From the NCBI RefSeq assembly GCF_019670125.1, contig NZ_AP023033.1, positions 2,779,001 to 2,843,000 of the forward strand: a stretch of DNA of 64,000 bases, read 5' to 3'. The notes beneath the pieces were generated by a model, which saw nothing but the letters and a program-made list of their open reading frames with translations, searched no databases and had not been told where the DNA came from. The stretch is from Agarivorans aestuarii. GTDB taxonomy: Bacteria; Pseudomonadota; Gammaproteobacteria; Enterobacterales; Celerinatantimonadaceae. Both the position numbers and the translations under genes were made by a program. The stretch's first letter is position 1; every line of letters starts with the position of its first letter. Below, one piece after another: positions 1 to 8,466 of this stretch.

Positions 1-154
1 GCCCTTTCACCGTATAAGTGATGCTGAAATAGAAACATTTTCTGGAGCTGAGCAATACTTTTCGAGTGCCTTATCTCTGCCCGTGTATCCCGACTTGAGC
101 CATCAACAGCAACAACGAGTGATTGAGTCTTTGTTGGAGATTGTTAATGAATAA
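1..154 (+). CDS. pseC: PseC C-terminus (partial): UDP-4-amino-sugar transaminase of pseudaminic acid synthesis
   Basis: Only the last 50 codons are in the window, in frame 2, beginning PFHRISDAE and ending at TAA 152-154. The tail reads AEQYFSSALSLPVYP, typical of the C-terminus of DegT-family PseC, the PLP-dependent enzyme that aminates the UDP-4-keto-6-deoxy-AltNAc sugar in the second step of CMP-pseudaminic acid synthesis. The stop overlaps the start of the next gene (ATGAATAA), so the two are translationally coupled. The identification rests on the short tail and on pseF directly behind it. Other DegT aminotransferases share this tail, so the exact substrate is inferred. Confidence 0.7.
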   Translation, partial: PFHRISDAEIETFSGAEQYFSSALSLPVYPDLSHQQQQRVIESLLEIVNE

Positions 155-842
155 AAGCTTGTGTGTCATCCCTGCAAGAGGCGGCAGTAAACGCATTCCT
201 CAAAAAAATATCCGTGATTTTTGTGGCAAGCCGATGATTGCTTGGTCGATAGAGGCAGCTATAAATAGCCAATTGTTTGACGAAGTTATCGTATCAAGTG
301 ATAGCACTGAAATCATTAATATTGCCAAGCAATATGGAGCGAGCACCCCCTTTGTTCGTCCCGCAGATTTAGCTAACGATCATGCGGGTACAACAGCAGT
401 GGTCAAACATGCTGTAAATGAACTCGATCCAGACAACTTACTTTACTCAAGAATTTGCTGCTTATACGCCACAGCCCCGTTTGTTACAACAAGTGGATTA
501 CAGCAAGCAGCAAAAAACATTGACAATCCAAAGTGTAAAACCAGCTTTTCTGCTTCCAGCTTTGCCTTTCCAATTCAACGAGCAATCAAAATGAAGGGTG
601 AAGGAGTAAGTCCATTTCAACCAGAGTTAATGGGGCAACGCTCGCAAGACTTAGAACCCGCCTATCACGATGCAGGACAGTTTTATTGGTGGACGCGCGA
701 AGCGCTTAACGAAAATGCAGCTATGTTTTCTCAAAGTTCATATCCTGTGATATTACCGAGAATATTGACTCAAGATATAGACGACCAAGAAGACTGGGAA
801 ATGGCACAATTCTTGTTTAGTTATTTAAATCAGAAGAGCTGA
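147..842 (+). CDS. pseF: PseF: pseudaminic acid cytidylyltransferase
   Basis: A 231-residue protein of the CMP-sugar synthetase family (NeuA/KdsB fold) that activates pseudaminic acid with CTP to CMP-Pse. The N-terminal signature CVIPARGGSKRIPQKN (residues 6-21) is the nucleotide-binding loop of this family, and QDIDDQEDWEMAQFL near the C-terminus is the usual metal-binding end. The reading frame stays open upstream to 123, but ATG 147 gives the family's normal start and overlaps the pseC stop by 8 bp, so 147 is chosen. It sits apart from pseI/G/H (minus strand, 9.9-12.7 kb), so the pathway is split over two transcription units. Confidence 0.9.
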   Translation: MNKSLCVIPARGGSKRIPQKNIRDFCGKPMIAWSIEAAINSQLFDEVIVSSDSTEIINIAKQYGASTPFVRPADLANDHAGTTAVVKHAVNELDPDNLLYSRICCLYATAPFVTTSGLQQAAKNIDNPKCKTSFSASSFAFPIQRAIKMKGEGVSPFQPELMGQRSQDLEPAYHDAGQFYWWTREALNENAAMFSQSSYPVILPRILTQDIDDQEDWEMAQFLFSYLNQKS

Positions 843-936
843 GGCCAAGATTTGGCGCTGTAAACTTATATTTCTAAAGCTTTTCCCGCATTAACCGATA
901 GCAATTAAGAATATCCATGATAAGGGGCTCTAAATA

Positions 937-2049
937 ATGACGCAAAAATCACGAACCGAGCCTCTTTTAGTGCAGTGTCCCAGCCTGCCAGATCGGGAGC
1001 TTCTTAACTCTTATATTGACCGAATATATAAAGCAAAATGGATCACTAATAATGGACAACTCGTTCAAGAGCTAGAAAAAACCTTGAGTGATTTTTTAGA
1101 CGTCCCTTTCTTGGTATTGACCGCTAATGGTACCTCAGCTTTACAATTGGCTTTAAAGCTTTACAACATAGACCAAGAAGTCATTACCACGCCGTTTACT
1201 TTCGCCGCCACTGGCCAAGCAATAGACTGGGTAGGAGCGAAAGCCGTATTTGCAGATATAGATAGCAATAGCTTGTGTTTGTCACCTAAGTCTGTAGCAA
1301 AAAAGATAACAAAACACACTCAAGCTATATTGCCTGTAAACGTTTACGGTCGTACCGCGCACAACCAAGAGTTTGAAAATCTCGCTCAACAACACCAATT
1401 AAAGCTAATTTATGATGGTGCTCAAAGCTTCTCAGCCCCTAGCCTTCACCAAAAATTAGCATTAAGTAGTGGTGACGCGACAGCTTTAAGCTTTCATGCA
1501 ACGAAAATTTTTAACACCATTGAAGGTGGTGCGCTGATTCTAAAAAGCGAACGGGATTATAAAAAAGCCAAATCTCTAATAAACTTTGGCTTCGCAGAGG
1601 GCTTGCCTAGTGCGACAGGCACCAATGCTAAAATGAACGAATTTGAAGCAGCATTTGGGCTCGCTAACTTAACAGCAGTTAATAAGCAGATTCAGATAAG
1701 AAAAACTCTAACCAAAGAATACTTTAAACAGTTAAAAGACATCGACGAACGTCAGAAAATTCGCATAATCAAATCTCCAAACTATGCTTATATGCCGATT
1801 CAATTTGCCGATGAAGCATCTCTTTTTAAAGCGGATGAAATACTTAAGCAACACAATATATTTGGTCGTCGCTATTTTCACCCTCTTCAGCCAGGCTGCG
1901 ACCCCTTAACTTTACCAATAGCGAATTCTGTATCAAGCAGAGCATACTGCCTCCCGCTTCATGGGAACATGACCATACAAGATGTTAAAGAAATAGCTCT
2001 ATTACTAAAACATGCATTACAGTCATCAGGTTTTGCCTCCCAAGCTTGA
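937..2049 (+). CDS. DegT/DnrJ/EryC1/StrS sugar aminotransferase (VioA/FdtB-like)
   Basis: A 370-residue PLP-dependent aminotransferase for nucleotide-linked keto sugars. Visible landmarks are ANGTSALQLAL (residues 63-73, cofactor phosphate loop), TTPFTFAATGQA (84-95), YDGAQSF with Asp160 and the PLP lysine Lys190 in SFHATKIFNTIEGG. The HATKIFNTIEGG form is typical of the VioA/FdtB/RffA branch that makes 4-amino-4,6-dideoxy sugars; that substrate is an inference. It lies 94 bp after pseF on the same strand. The next gene is convergent and ends 8 bp away with no clear terminator between them. Confidence 0.82.
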   Translation: MTQKSRTEPLLVQCPSLPDRELLNSYIDRIYKAKWITNNGQLVQELEKTLSDFLDVPFLVLTANGTSALQLALKLYNIDQEVITTPFTFAATGQAIDWVGAKAVFADIDSNSLCLSPKSVAKKITKHTQAILPVNVYGRTAHNQEFENLAQQHQLKLIYDGAQSFSAPSLHQKLALSSGDATALSFHATKIFNTIEGGALILKSERDYKKAKSLINFGFAEGLPSATGTNAKMNEFEAAFGLANLTAVNKQIQIRKTLTKEYFKQLKDIDERQKIRIIKSPNYAYMPIQFADEASLFKADEILKQHNIFGRRYFHPLQPGCDPLTLPIANSVSSRAYCLPLHGNMTIQDVKEIALLLKHALQSSGFASQA

Positions 2050-2056
2050 GATTTTA

Positions 2057-2872
2057 TTATTCTAAGAATCTAGCTAGACGAGTACCTTTCAAATCTGCAT
2101 ATATCTCATCGACTATATGTGCGGGTAAGTGCTCTCGCCAAGGTTGGCTAGCTAACAACACAGGATTTTTGTAAACGGAATAATAATCATCAGAGTGAGA
2201 AGCGCCACTTTCAACAACAAAATCCCTAGTGTTTGATTGCCACGGCAAACCGACAAATTTAAACAAATCTTGCATTTTGTTGCTAGTATCCACGAGCAGA
2301 CCTTCATAATATTGAACGATAAATCGGTTTGGATATTTCTCTGCTAAATCTAGATAGAGATTGGCGACTTCTTTCCATTTGTAAAAGCCAAAATAATCTT
2401 CATTCCCCTGATTTTTACAGTTACCAAATCGCCATTCTTTTTCTATGTCTGCCCCTTTAGGAAACTCCTTTTCATTTCTCATCCAAGAGCTGATCACAGC
2501 ACATGGGTGACGGATTAAGCCAACGCCATAAAGATAAGGTACTTTTCTCATCATTGGTTCTATGACCGATTGATATCTATTCTCCTTAAAAGCCAAAATA
2601 GAGTTTGTACTGTTTTTTTCAAAGTCCGGGTATGTTCCTGACAGCACCTTATCTTCTTGAACCAGAAATGAAGAGTCATTAAGCGCCATTTGCTCAAACA
2701 GTTGAGAAAAATCCGCCGCACTAGAGTCTTCATTCACTGCGTTTTTAAACTCATAGGCAAATAAAGGTTGAAAACGAAAAGTGACATCGGGCGAGCTATT
2801 GAAAACCTGGCCTAACCAACTAGTACCACTTCTAGCGACACCTGCAATATATATTACTTTCTTTAAGTTCAT
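2057..2872 (-). CDS. Sulfotransferase family protein
   Basis: A 271-residue protein with the two hallmark motifs of PAPS-dependent sulfotransferases: the 5'-phosphosulfate loop IAGVARSGTSWLGQ (residues 9-22) and the 3'-phosphate motif LIRHPCAVISSWMRNE near residue 120. It would transfer sulfate from PAPS to a hydroxyl, most plausibly on a sugar given its neighbours. It is the last gene of a minus-strand operon and overlaps the upstream methyltransferase by 4 bp (ATGA). No signal peptide or membrane segment is visible, so it is probably cytoplasmic. Acceptor unknown. Confidence 0.78.
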   Translation of the reverse strand: MNLKKVIYIAGVARSGTSWLGQVFNSSPDVTFRFQPLFAYEFKNAVNEDSSAADFSQLFEQMALNDSSFLVQEDKVLSGTYPDFEKNSTNSILAFKENRYQSVIEPMMRKVPYLYGVGLIRHPCAVISSWMRNEKEFPKGADIEKEWRFGNCKNQGNEDYFGFYKWKEVANLYLDLAEKYPNRFIVQYYEGLLVDTSNKMQDLFKFVGLPWQSNTRDFVVESGASHSDDYYSVYKNPVLLASQPWREHLPAHIVDEIYADLKGTRLARFLE

Positions 2873-3564
2873 TTCTTTTCAGCCTTCATATCAAAACGAA
2901 AGTGAGCATAAATCTGTTCATTAGGTTGGTCCCATGCTCTAGGTTCTGCTAAGCCGGTGAATTCGCTTAATTTACATAACCACTGTTTCTCAAACCATGT
3001 TCCAACAACATCATTTCGTTCCTCGCAACGCTCAAAATAGAAATGCTCGCGTTCCTTACTGTTGTAAAAGTCCCAAAGTTTGCTCTTATCAGGAATATCA
3101 CCAACAAATAACATTCCATTCGGCTTCAACCAATGACTAAATTTCTTGAACAAGCTAATAACTTCATCTTCCGAAAAATATTGAATTCCGGCATAAAGAA
3201 TGATTTTACTAAAAGAATGTTTAGGAAAGTCCAAAGATAGTAAGTCTGTACATATAGCCTCAACATTAGGTAATTTTAAAGCGTTAAGCTGCTGTATAAA
3301 CTCTGGAGTTACATCGACACTAGTGACGCTCTGACATTTGTCGGAAAAGTATTGAGTGATCAATCCATTCCCGCAACATAAATCTAGTAACACATCTTTA
3401 TCATTAACCTCAAAAGTGTTCTGCAAGTATTCTAAGGTGTTTGCCCAAACAGACTCTGATACGACCTCTTTATTAGACGTCCTTAATACCTGCTCTTGAG
3501 CTTGATGGCCACTAGTTGACTTCCCGTGTTCTTTCCAAAATTGAGTCCACTTGATTGAAGACAC
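2869..3564 (-). CDS. SAM-dependent class I methyltransferase
   Basis: A 231-residue Rossmann-fold methyltransferase. Motif I is DVLLDLCCGNGLITQYF (residues ~58-74), followed by an acidic strand end VTSVDVTPEF and the motif IV/V region FSKIILYAGIQYFSEDE. The C-terminal part (EREHFYFERCEERNDVVG) resembles small-molecule or lipid/sugar methyltransferases but I cannot name the acceptor. The start is GTG at 3564 preceded by GGAGAGG on the minus strand. It is tightly packed between a DegT-like gene (1-bp gap) and the sulfotransferase (4-bp overlap), so the product probably decorates the same sugar. Confidence 0.75.
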   Translation of the reverse strand: MSSIKWTQFWKEHGKSTSGHQAQEQVLRTSNKEVVSESVWANTLEYLQNTFEVNDKDVLLDLCCGNGLITQYFSDKCQSVTSVDVTPEFIQQLNALKLPNVEAICTDLLSLDFPKHSFSKIILYAGIQYFSEDEVISLFKKFSHWLKPNGMLFVGDIPDKSKLWDFYNSKEREHFYFERCEERNDVVGTWFEKQWLCKLSEFTGLAEPRAWDQPNEQIYAHFRFDMKAEKK

Positions 3565-3565
3565 A

Positions 3566-4534
3566 CTACCTCTCCATGTTTTTTAATAAAGGAATAAGCA
3601 TATCAGCCATTAATTGCATGTGCTCTCTCTCGTACCGGTGGTCAATAGGCAGCGGCAAAAGGCGGGCTGCTAAATCGTTCTCACACTCGAATCCATTAAG
3701 CTCTCTTTTACAAACGTCTTCCCATAGCTTAGGAATATAAATACCCTGCTGATGGAATTGGGTTAACTCGATTTTAGATGCTGGTAATAAAGGGTAACAA
3801 AAAGGTGACATGCTAGATTTTGTTAGCTTCAGCTGGTTATATTCATCAAGAAGCGATGACAAGTAGGTGAAATTGGCGAGCCTTTTTTTCATCACTCGGT
3901 ATAAATCTAAGCTTTTCAAACTAGATTCGGTAGCTTTTGACATGCGATGAATCGAGCAATCAAGCGACGCTTCATAGCTTTGGTATAGCTTAAACGCTTC
4001 ATTCTGCTTTCCAGCTAAACGCAACTTACAATGCTGATTCGAGGAGTTAAAAAACGAGTACTTCGATAAATCTAGTTCCTTAGGCGAAAATAACAGTGCG
4101 CCATCACCAACACCAAAGTACTTTCTAAGTGATGTAAACGACCAACATTCAGAGTTTTCGAACCCAAACAAATTATGTGTATCATCGAGTATCAATTTAT
4201 CGGAACCAAAGTGCTCAAGTAGATATTGAGTATATTGTTGTTTTAAACCAAAGTAATTAGTCCATAAAAACAATTCACCATCTTGTAGGCTAGGTAAACT
4301 CTGTGGCTCTAAATTGTAATCAATAGCATAATATGTAGTTCGAACACCCAATTGCCTAAATGGTTCTAAGGTTGCATCGCATGTATAGAAGGGCACATAA
4401 ACATGTTTTGGCCTAACCGTCGTCAACATTAGCGCTAAGCACGCTCTGCCAGTAGATAGCGGGTAGAATGAGCCACTTGAAAAATAGCTATCTTCTGTAG
4501 TTTCCTGCTCAAAAAAACCGCCAATATGATTCAT
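3566..4534 (-). CDS. Divergent DegT/StrS-like PLP aminotransferase
   Basis: A 322-residue protein with the layout of DegT aminotransferases but a divergent sequence. Recognisable parts are STGRACLALML (cofactor phosphate loop region, residues ~27-37), YVPFYTCDATLEPF, the aspartate segment ILDDTHNLFGF and the lysine segment SFTSLRKYFGVGDGALL. The usual small-polar pattern around the PLP lysine is altered (LRKYFG), and the protein is ~50 residues shorter than typical members. It follows a second DegT-like gene with a 4-bp overlap, so the two may form a heteromeric enzyme or act in successive steps; both ideas are inference. Confidence 0.65.
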   Translation of the reverse strand: MNHIGGFFEQETTEDSYFSSGSFYPLSTGRACLALMLTTVRPKHVYVPFYTCDATLEPFRQLGVRTTYYAIDYNLEPQSLPSLQDGELFLWTNYFGLKQQYTQYLLEHFGSDKLILDDTHNLFGFENSECWSFTSLRKYFGVGDGALLFSPKELDLSKYSFFNSSNQHCKLRLAGKQNEAFKLYQSYEASLDCSIHRMSKATESSLKSLDLYRVMKKRLANFTYLSSLLDEYNQLKLTKSSMSPFCYPLLPASKIELTQFHQQGIYIPKLWEDVCKRELNGFECENDLAARLLPLPIDHRYEREHMQLMADMLIPLLKNMER

Positions 4535-5469
4535 AATAGTAACTCTGAAAGCTTTTTCTTAATCCCGTTACACACATATTCAACTTGCTCAAAACTGATG
4601 TCTTGATGTAGCGGCAAATTGAGAATACTGTTTGAAATACAGTAGGATTGGGGGAACTTATCTCGCTCAATCTCGTCGATTAAGCGGTAGTAAAGCGCAA
4701 TTGTTGGTATATCAATATCGAATAGAGAAAAATAGAGTTTTTCTCTAAGCCCATTATCAATAAACAAGGGAAAGCTGTGCGGTGTATCATCAATATGTGG
4801 ATACATAACCCTTAGCCCGGAAACATCTTTTAATATCGAAGAGTAGTACTGATAGTTTCGCTTTCGAATTTCACTATACTTAGTCAAATCACTAGACAGA
4901 AGTTCAGAAATGACCGAGTCATCACAAGCTAAACTTTTAGGTACATGTGGCAAAACACAATCATGATTCGCTCTTAATAAACCACCAGATTGCACAGCAA
5001 TAGCCTTGTGCAAACTATAAAAAGCATAGTCACCATAAGAGCCTAAGGAACTACCTTCTACATTTAAACATGCTACATGCGCGCAATCTTCGACCAATGT
5101 AACGTCATACTGTTTACATAAATTGCTAATCTTCTTTGTATCAGACTGTTCGATACCAAAATAGTGGACTAATAGTAGAACATCTATTTCACCAGATTTT
5201 ATTATGTTCTCAATGCTCGATAAATCTGCGGCCAATCGTTCACTAAGTGAATAAAATTCAAAATCTAGATTTAGGCTTTGAATTGGATCAAAAATACCCG
5301 AACCTTCCCTATCCGTGATCCCTATGTAAGATGGCAATAATACTTTTCCATCCGCGATACCCAAAGACTGCAAAATCAATAACCACGCTGAACGCGCAGA
5401 ATCAGTAGGACAAATACTAGAACTCGCCCGAATGCATTGCTGCGGATTGGTCAATACTTTACTTACCAC
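4531..5469 (-). CDS. DegT/DnrJ/EryC1/StrS-like aminotransferase
   Basis: A 312-residue PLP-dependent aminotransferase-like protein. It keeps the canonical aspartate motif LVEDCAHVACLNVEGSSLG and the lysine motif DYAFYSLHKAIAVQSGG, with LLPSYIG and LLVHYFGI matching the TFxAT and VHxYG segments of the family. It is short for the family (usually ~370 residues), with the C-terminal small domain reduced. It overlaps the WbqC-family gene upstream by 11 bp and the second DegT-like gene downstream by 4 bp. The product is likely an amino sugar or an amino-acid-like decoration; the substrate cannot be told from sequence. Confidence 0.72.
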   Translation of the reverse strand: MVSKVLTNPQQCIRASSSICPTDSARSAWLLILQSLGIADGKVLLPSYIGITDREGSGIFDPIQSLNLDFEFYSLSERLAADLSSIENIIKSGEIDVLLLVHYFGIEQSDTKKISNLCKQYDVTLVEDCAHVACLNVEGSSLGSYGDYAFYSLHKAIAVQSGGLLRANHDCVLPHVPKSLACDDSVISELLSSDLTKYSEIRKRNYQYYSSILKDVSGLRVMYPHIDDTPHSFPLFIDNGLREKLYFSLFDIDIPTIALYYRLIDEIERDKFPQSYCISNSILNLPLHQDISFEQVEYVCNGIKKKLSELLL

Positions 5470-6202
5470 TGTCTAGCAACTCCTGATGTGAACGTATTCG
5501 AAAATCTTCTTGTAGCGCTTTTTTAACATCACTTACTGAGTTCCACAACAACACATCTATTATTGACAAACCAGCCACAAAGTCTCGCTGCTGCGTATAG
5601 GGTTTAAGCTCGGTTTCTAAGAAACTTAACTTAATATTACTTTCATCAAACTCGCTTTGACGAAAGATACTTACTCCTCCACAGGGATTCACATATTCGT
5701 TAGCACCATAAAACTTCGCAATATTCAGCGCCCATTGCCCCGCGTGTTCAGCTTCATCTATTACGATATTTTCAGATGACTGAGTAACAATAGGGGTATC
5801 TATACCTAAATATTGTGCGGTGGTTATTAGACTATGGCTAAGCATTTCACTTAGCGACGTTGTATCCGAAGACAAACATTCATCCAACCAATCCATTGTT
5901 ACTCTAAAATACGGTGCTTTCTTACGTAAGTATTCGAGTTTCCCCTTTACTTGCATTTGCCACTTCTGCTTGTTGTGAATAGAGATATCACAAATATTAG
6001 AAAACTGACCTCTCTTACTTAGAGGTACTGTAATAAATTGCCATTGCTTGCTTTGATCAGGGTGCAAAATTCGGTTTCTATTAACCCAACCTTTATCAAT
6101 AAACTGAACTCGATCAAAAACCACCCATTTATCAACATGATTCATCAATTGGAAATAACCAATGTAAGGCATAAAGTAGGGTTGCATAATCCCAATTTTC
6201 AC
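5459..6202 (-). CDS. WbqC-family protein
   Basis: A 247-residue member of the WbqC family. The opening MKIGIMQPYFMPYIGYFQL and the following VVFDRVQFIDKGWVNRNRI are close to the family signature (QPyffPyiGYfqli...d..vq...k.g.inRn.i). WbqC proteins occur in O-antigen and flagellar glycan clusters; no biochemical function is firmly known to me. As the first gene of the five-gene minus-strand operon (WbqC, DegT, DegT-like, methyltransferase, sulfotransferase) it probably acts on the same activated sugar. The promoter should lie in the 134 bp shared with the divergent glycosyltransferase gene. Confidence 0.85.
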   Translation of the reverse strand: MKIGIMQPYFMPYIGYFQLMNHVDKWVVFDRVQFIDKGWVNRNRILHPDQSKQWQFITVPLSKRGQFSNICDISIHNKQKWQMQVKGKLEYLRKKAPYFRVTMDWLDECLSSDTTSLSEMLSHSLITTAQYLGIDTPIVTQSSENIVIDEAEHAGQWALNIAKFYGANEYVNPCGGVSIFRQSEFDESNIKLSFLETELKPYTQQRDFVAGLSIIDVLLWNSVSDVKKALQEDFRIRSHQELLDSGK

Positions 6203-6336
6203 TTTCTATCTCCCGATGATACTTTGCACTCGATGGCATAAGCCCGAAAATGATAAAGCAATAATTGAACCACCATTTATACCTAGTTACACTAAATAAT
6301 CACAATATATGCAAGATTTATTGAACAAGGTCCAAA

Positions 6337-7527
6337 ATGGCAGATTTAGCTCCAATTATGGTCTCTACGTATAGCCGGCTTTCACATTTGAAAAAGACGA
6401 TACGAGCACTGCAAAAAAATACGCTAGCAAAACAAAGCAATGTTTTCGTTTACTCCGACGCTGCAAAAAGAGGGGACGAAGACAAAATAGCGTTAGTTAG
6501 AGAGTATTTAAGATCTATTGCAGCTAAAAGCGGCTTTAAAAAACTAACAATTATCGAACGAAAAACTAACAGCCGAGTTTACAACAATAGGGAAGGCATC
6601 GCTCACTTGCTGGCTAAATACGGTCGGATGATTTTCCTAGAGGACGATATTGAAACAGCACCAGGCTTTATGGCTTTCATGAATGCTGCTTTAGATACCT
6701 ATCGTAAGGATCCAAAAATCTTGAGCGTTAGTGGTTACTTACCTCCAATTAATACAAGTTACGTAACCGATGACTGTTTGTTCCTAAAGCGGTTTTCAGG
6801 TTGGGGAGTGGGATTTTGGGCAGGTAAATATGAAGACATTCAAGAAATTCAACTAACAGAATATAAGAAACTCCTAGGCTTACCTAACGAGCTAAATAGA
6901 CTAAATCAAGAGTATGGTGAAGATTTACTTAACCGATTCAGAGCAGAAGCATATGGCCACCTAGACGGTGTAGACAACCGCGCCTGTTACCTCCAATTTC
7001 AGAAAAAACTTTTTAGCGTTCACCCCAAACAGTCTCTTGTTAACAATACTGGTAATGACGGGTCAGGTGTCCACAGTAGCATCAACAATAAGTTTGATGT
7101 GAATTTGTGGAAAAAAGTAAGCCATTTCAATTTAACTAATCAGCAGTTCATAGATCAAAACATAGATAAACAAATAGTAGATTTTTATCGCCCAGACCAT
7201 CGCGATATGAGCCCCACTATTATCGAAAATATCCTTCAACAGCTAATTTCAGCTGAGGTACAAAGTGTATGCCTTTGGGGAACGGATATTCTAACGGAGA
7301 TAATGTTGGAAGAAATCCACCATCACCCAATTATAATTCAATGTGTTATGGATTCGTGGGCAGAGAAAGGCCAATCGTTTAAAGGTTATGAGCTAATAAC
7401 CCCAGCGCAAGCTATAGAGCGAGGAGAAAGAGACTTTGTAATCCTTTCGTTTGCATCTAGATCAAAAATGAAGCTAGCGGCAGAAAAAATGAGCTCGGAG
7501 CTAAGGATATTTATGTACCAAGAGTAA
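6337..7527 (+). CDS. Glycosyltransferase with C-terminal Rossmann-like domain
   Basis: A 396-residue protein. The N-terminal ~260 residues look like a GT-A glycosyltransferase: IMVSTYSRLSHLKKTIRAL at the start, the metal-binding acidic motif MIFLEDDIETAPGF near residue 106, and FSGWGVGFWAGKY as a GT2/GNT-I-like acceptor segment. After ~residue 300 comes a second module (VCLWGTDILTEIM ... IIIQCVMDS ... ITPAQAIERGERDFVIL) resembling the nucleotide-binding fold appended to PglD-type acyltransferases and some sugar methyltransferases. It is transcribed divergently from the WbqC operon. It may add the sugar that operon makes; donor and acceptor are unknown. Confidence 0.7.
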   Translation: MADLAPIMVSTYSRLSHLKKTIRALQKNTLAKQSNVFVYSDAAKRGDEDKIALVREYLRSIAAKSGFKKLTIIERKTNSRVYNNREGIAHLLAKYGRMIFLEDDIETAPGFMAFMNAALDTYRKDPKILSVSGYLPPINTSYVTDDCLFLKRFSGWGVGFWAGKYEDIQEIQLTEYKKLLGLPNELNRLNQEYGEDLLNRFRAEAYGHLDGVDNRACYLQFQKKLFSVHPKQSLVNNTGNDGSGVHSSINNKFDVNLWKKVSHFNLTNQQFIDQNIDKQIVDFYRPDHRDMSPTIIENILQQLISAEVQSVCLWGTDILTEIMLEEIHHHPIIIQCVMDSWAEKGQSFKGYELITPAQAIERGERDFVILSFASRSKMKLAAEKMSSELRIFMYQE

Positions 7528-7653
7528 TCAGCTAGAGCAATAAATGCTGGAAAGTTTGTAGCTTTACCTCAATAGTTGAAAGCCACTTGTATAATTCTCA
7601 AATTCTTAAAACAATGACTGTATATCTCCTGCGGACTTTGAGCAGCAGTATTC

Positions 7654-7693
7654 TGAAAACCTAGAAAGTGTCTAGGGTTCTCAGGCCTTACCA
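7654..7693 (+). repeat. 40-nt dispersed hairpin repeat, copy 1
   Basis: A 40-nt element matching 37 of 40 positions with a second copy at 42395-42434 inside the mobile element. It contains an imperfect hairpin (aacCTAG ... CTAGgttctc) followed by a conserved tail aggccttacca. Both copies sit after the stop codon of a plus-strand gene, so a role in transcript ends is possible, but there is no U-tract like that of an intrinsic terminator. Confidence 0.6.
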
Positions 7694-7734
7694 AACCTCT
7701 ATTTTTTCAAGCTCACTCGGTCAACTAATATAGG

Positions 7735-8466
7735 TTACGCTGTACTACCGGCATCAACGGTAATGGTGGTTCCGGTAATAGCACTGGCCTCTTCGCTCAG
7801 TAGATAACAAACTGCTGAAGCCGCCTGATGTGGGCTAGCAAGCTTGCTTAAAGGAGTTCGGCGGCGTATTTTATCTAGCTTGTCACCTTCTAGTTTTTCT
7901 GTCATCTGGGTTTCCAAAAATCCAGGCGCGACACAATTTACGGTAATATTTGCTTTACCTAGCTCTCTAGCAAGCGAGCCGGTAAACCCTTGCAGGGCAG
8001 CTTTAGAAGCCGCATAAACACTCAGGCCATTAAACCCAGTATTAGCAATAATCGAAGAGATATTGATGACCCTACCCAGCTGGTTAAGTAACATTGGTCT
8101 AGTCAAATATTTAGTCATCAATATCGGGGACTGAATGTTGAGGCGCATTATTTGATCAATTTCACTGTCATGCATCGTCGCTAGTATTCCATCATGCCCA
8201 ACCGCAGCATTATTAATAAGTGCATAAGGGCGGCCAAACTGCTTCACGATATCTCGACACAATTGAGGAATTTTGTCTAAATCAGCTAAATTGCTCTGTA
8301 GCCAGTCTAGCTGTTGAGGGTAGAGATTGGCTAGCTCGATGAGCCCATCACTATGCTGACGTGATAAGCCAAGCACCTTATAGCCTTGCTTCAGTAAAGC
8401 CTGACAAATAGCCAAACCAAGGCCTTGACTAGCGCCACTTACCACTACCAATTTACTATTATTCAT
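7735..8466 (-). CDS. SDR-family 3-oxoacyl-ACP reductase-like (FabG-like)
   Basis: A 243-residue classical short-chain dehydrogenase/reductase. The cofactor loop is GASQGLG (residues 11-17), NNAAVG at 85-90, and the catalytic set is Ser137/138, Tyr151 and Lys155 in SVYAASKAAL. The C-terminus TITVDAGSTA is the FabG-type ending. It overlaps the acyl ligase gene by 8 bp and follows an ACP gene, so it most likely reduces a 3-oxoacyl chain on that dedicated ACP to a 3-hydroxyacyl group. It is not the housekeeping fabG, which normally sits with fabD/acpP. It is the last gene of the pseI operon. Confidence 0.82.
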   Translation of the reverse strand: MNNSKLVVVSGASQGLGLAICQALLKQGYKVLGLSRQHSDGLIELANLYPQQLDWLQSNLADLDKIPQLCRDIVKQFGRPYALINNAAVGHDGILATMHDSEIDQIMRLNIQSPILMTKYLTRPMLLNQLGRVINISSIIANTGFNGLSVYAASKAALQGFTGSLARELGKANITVNCVAPGFLETQMTEKLEGDKLDKIRRRTPLSKLASPHQAASAVCYLLSEEASAITGTTITVDAGSTA

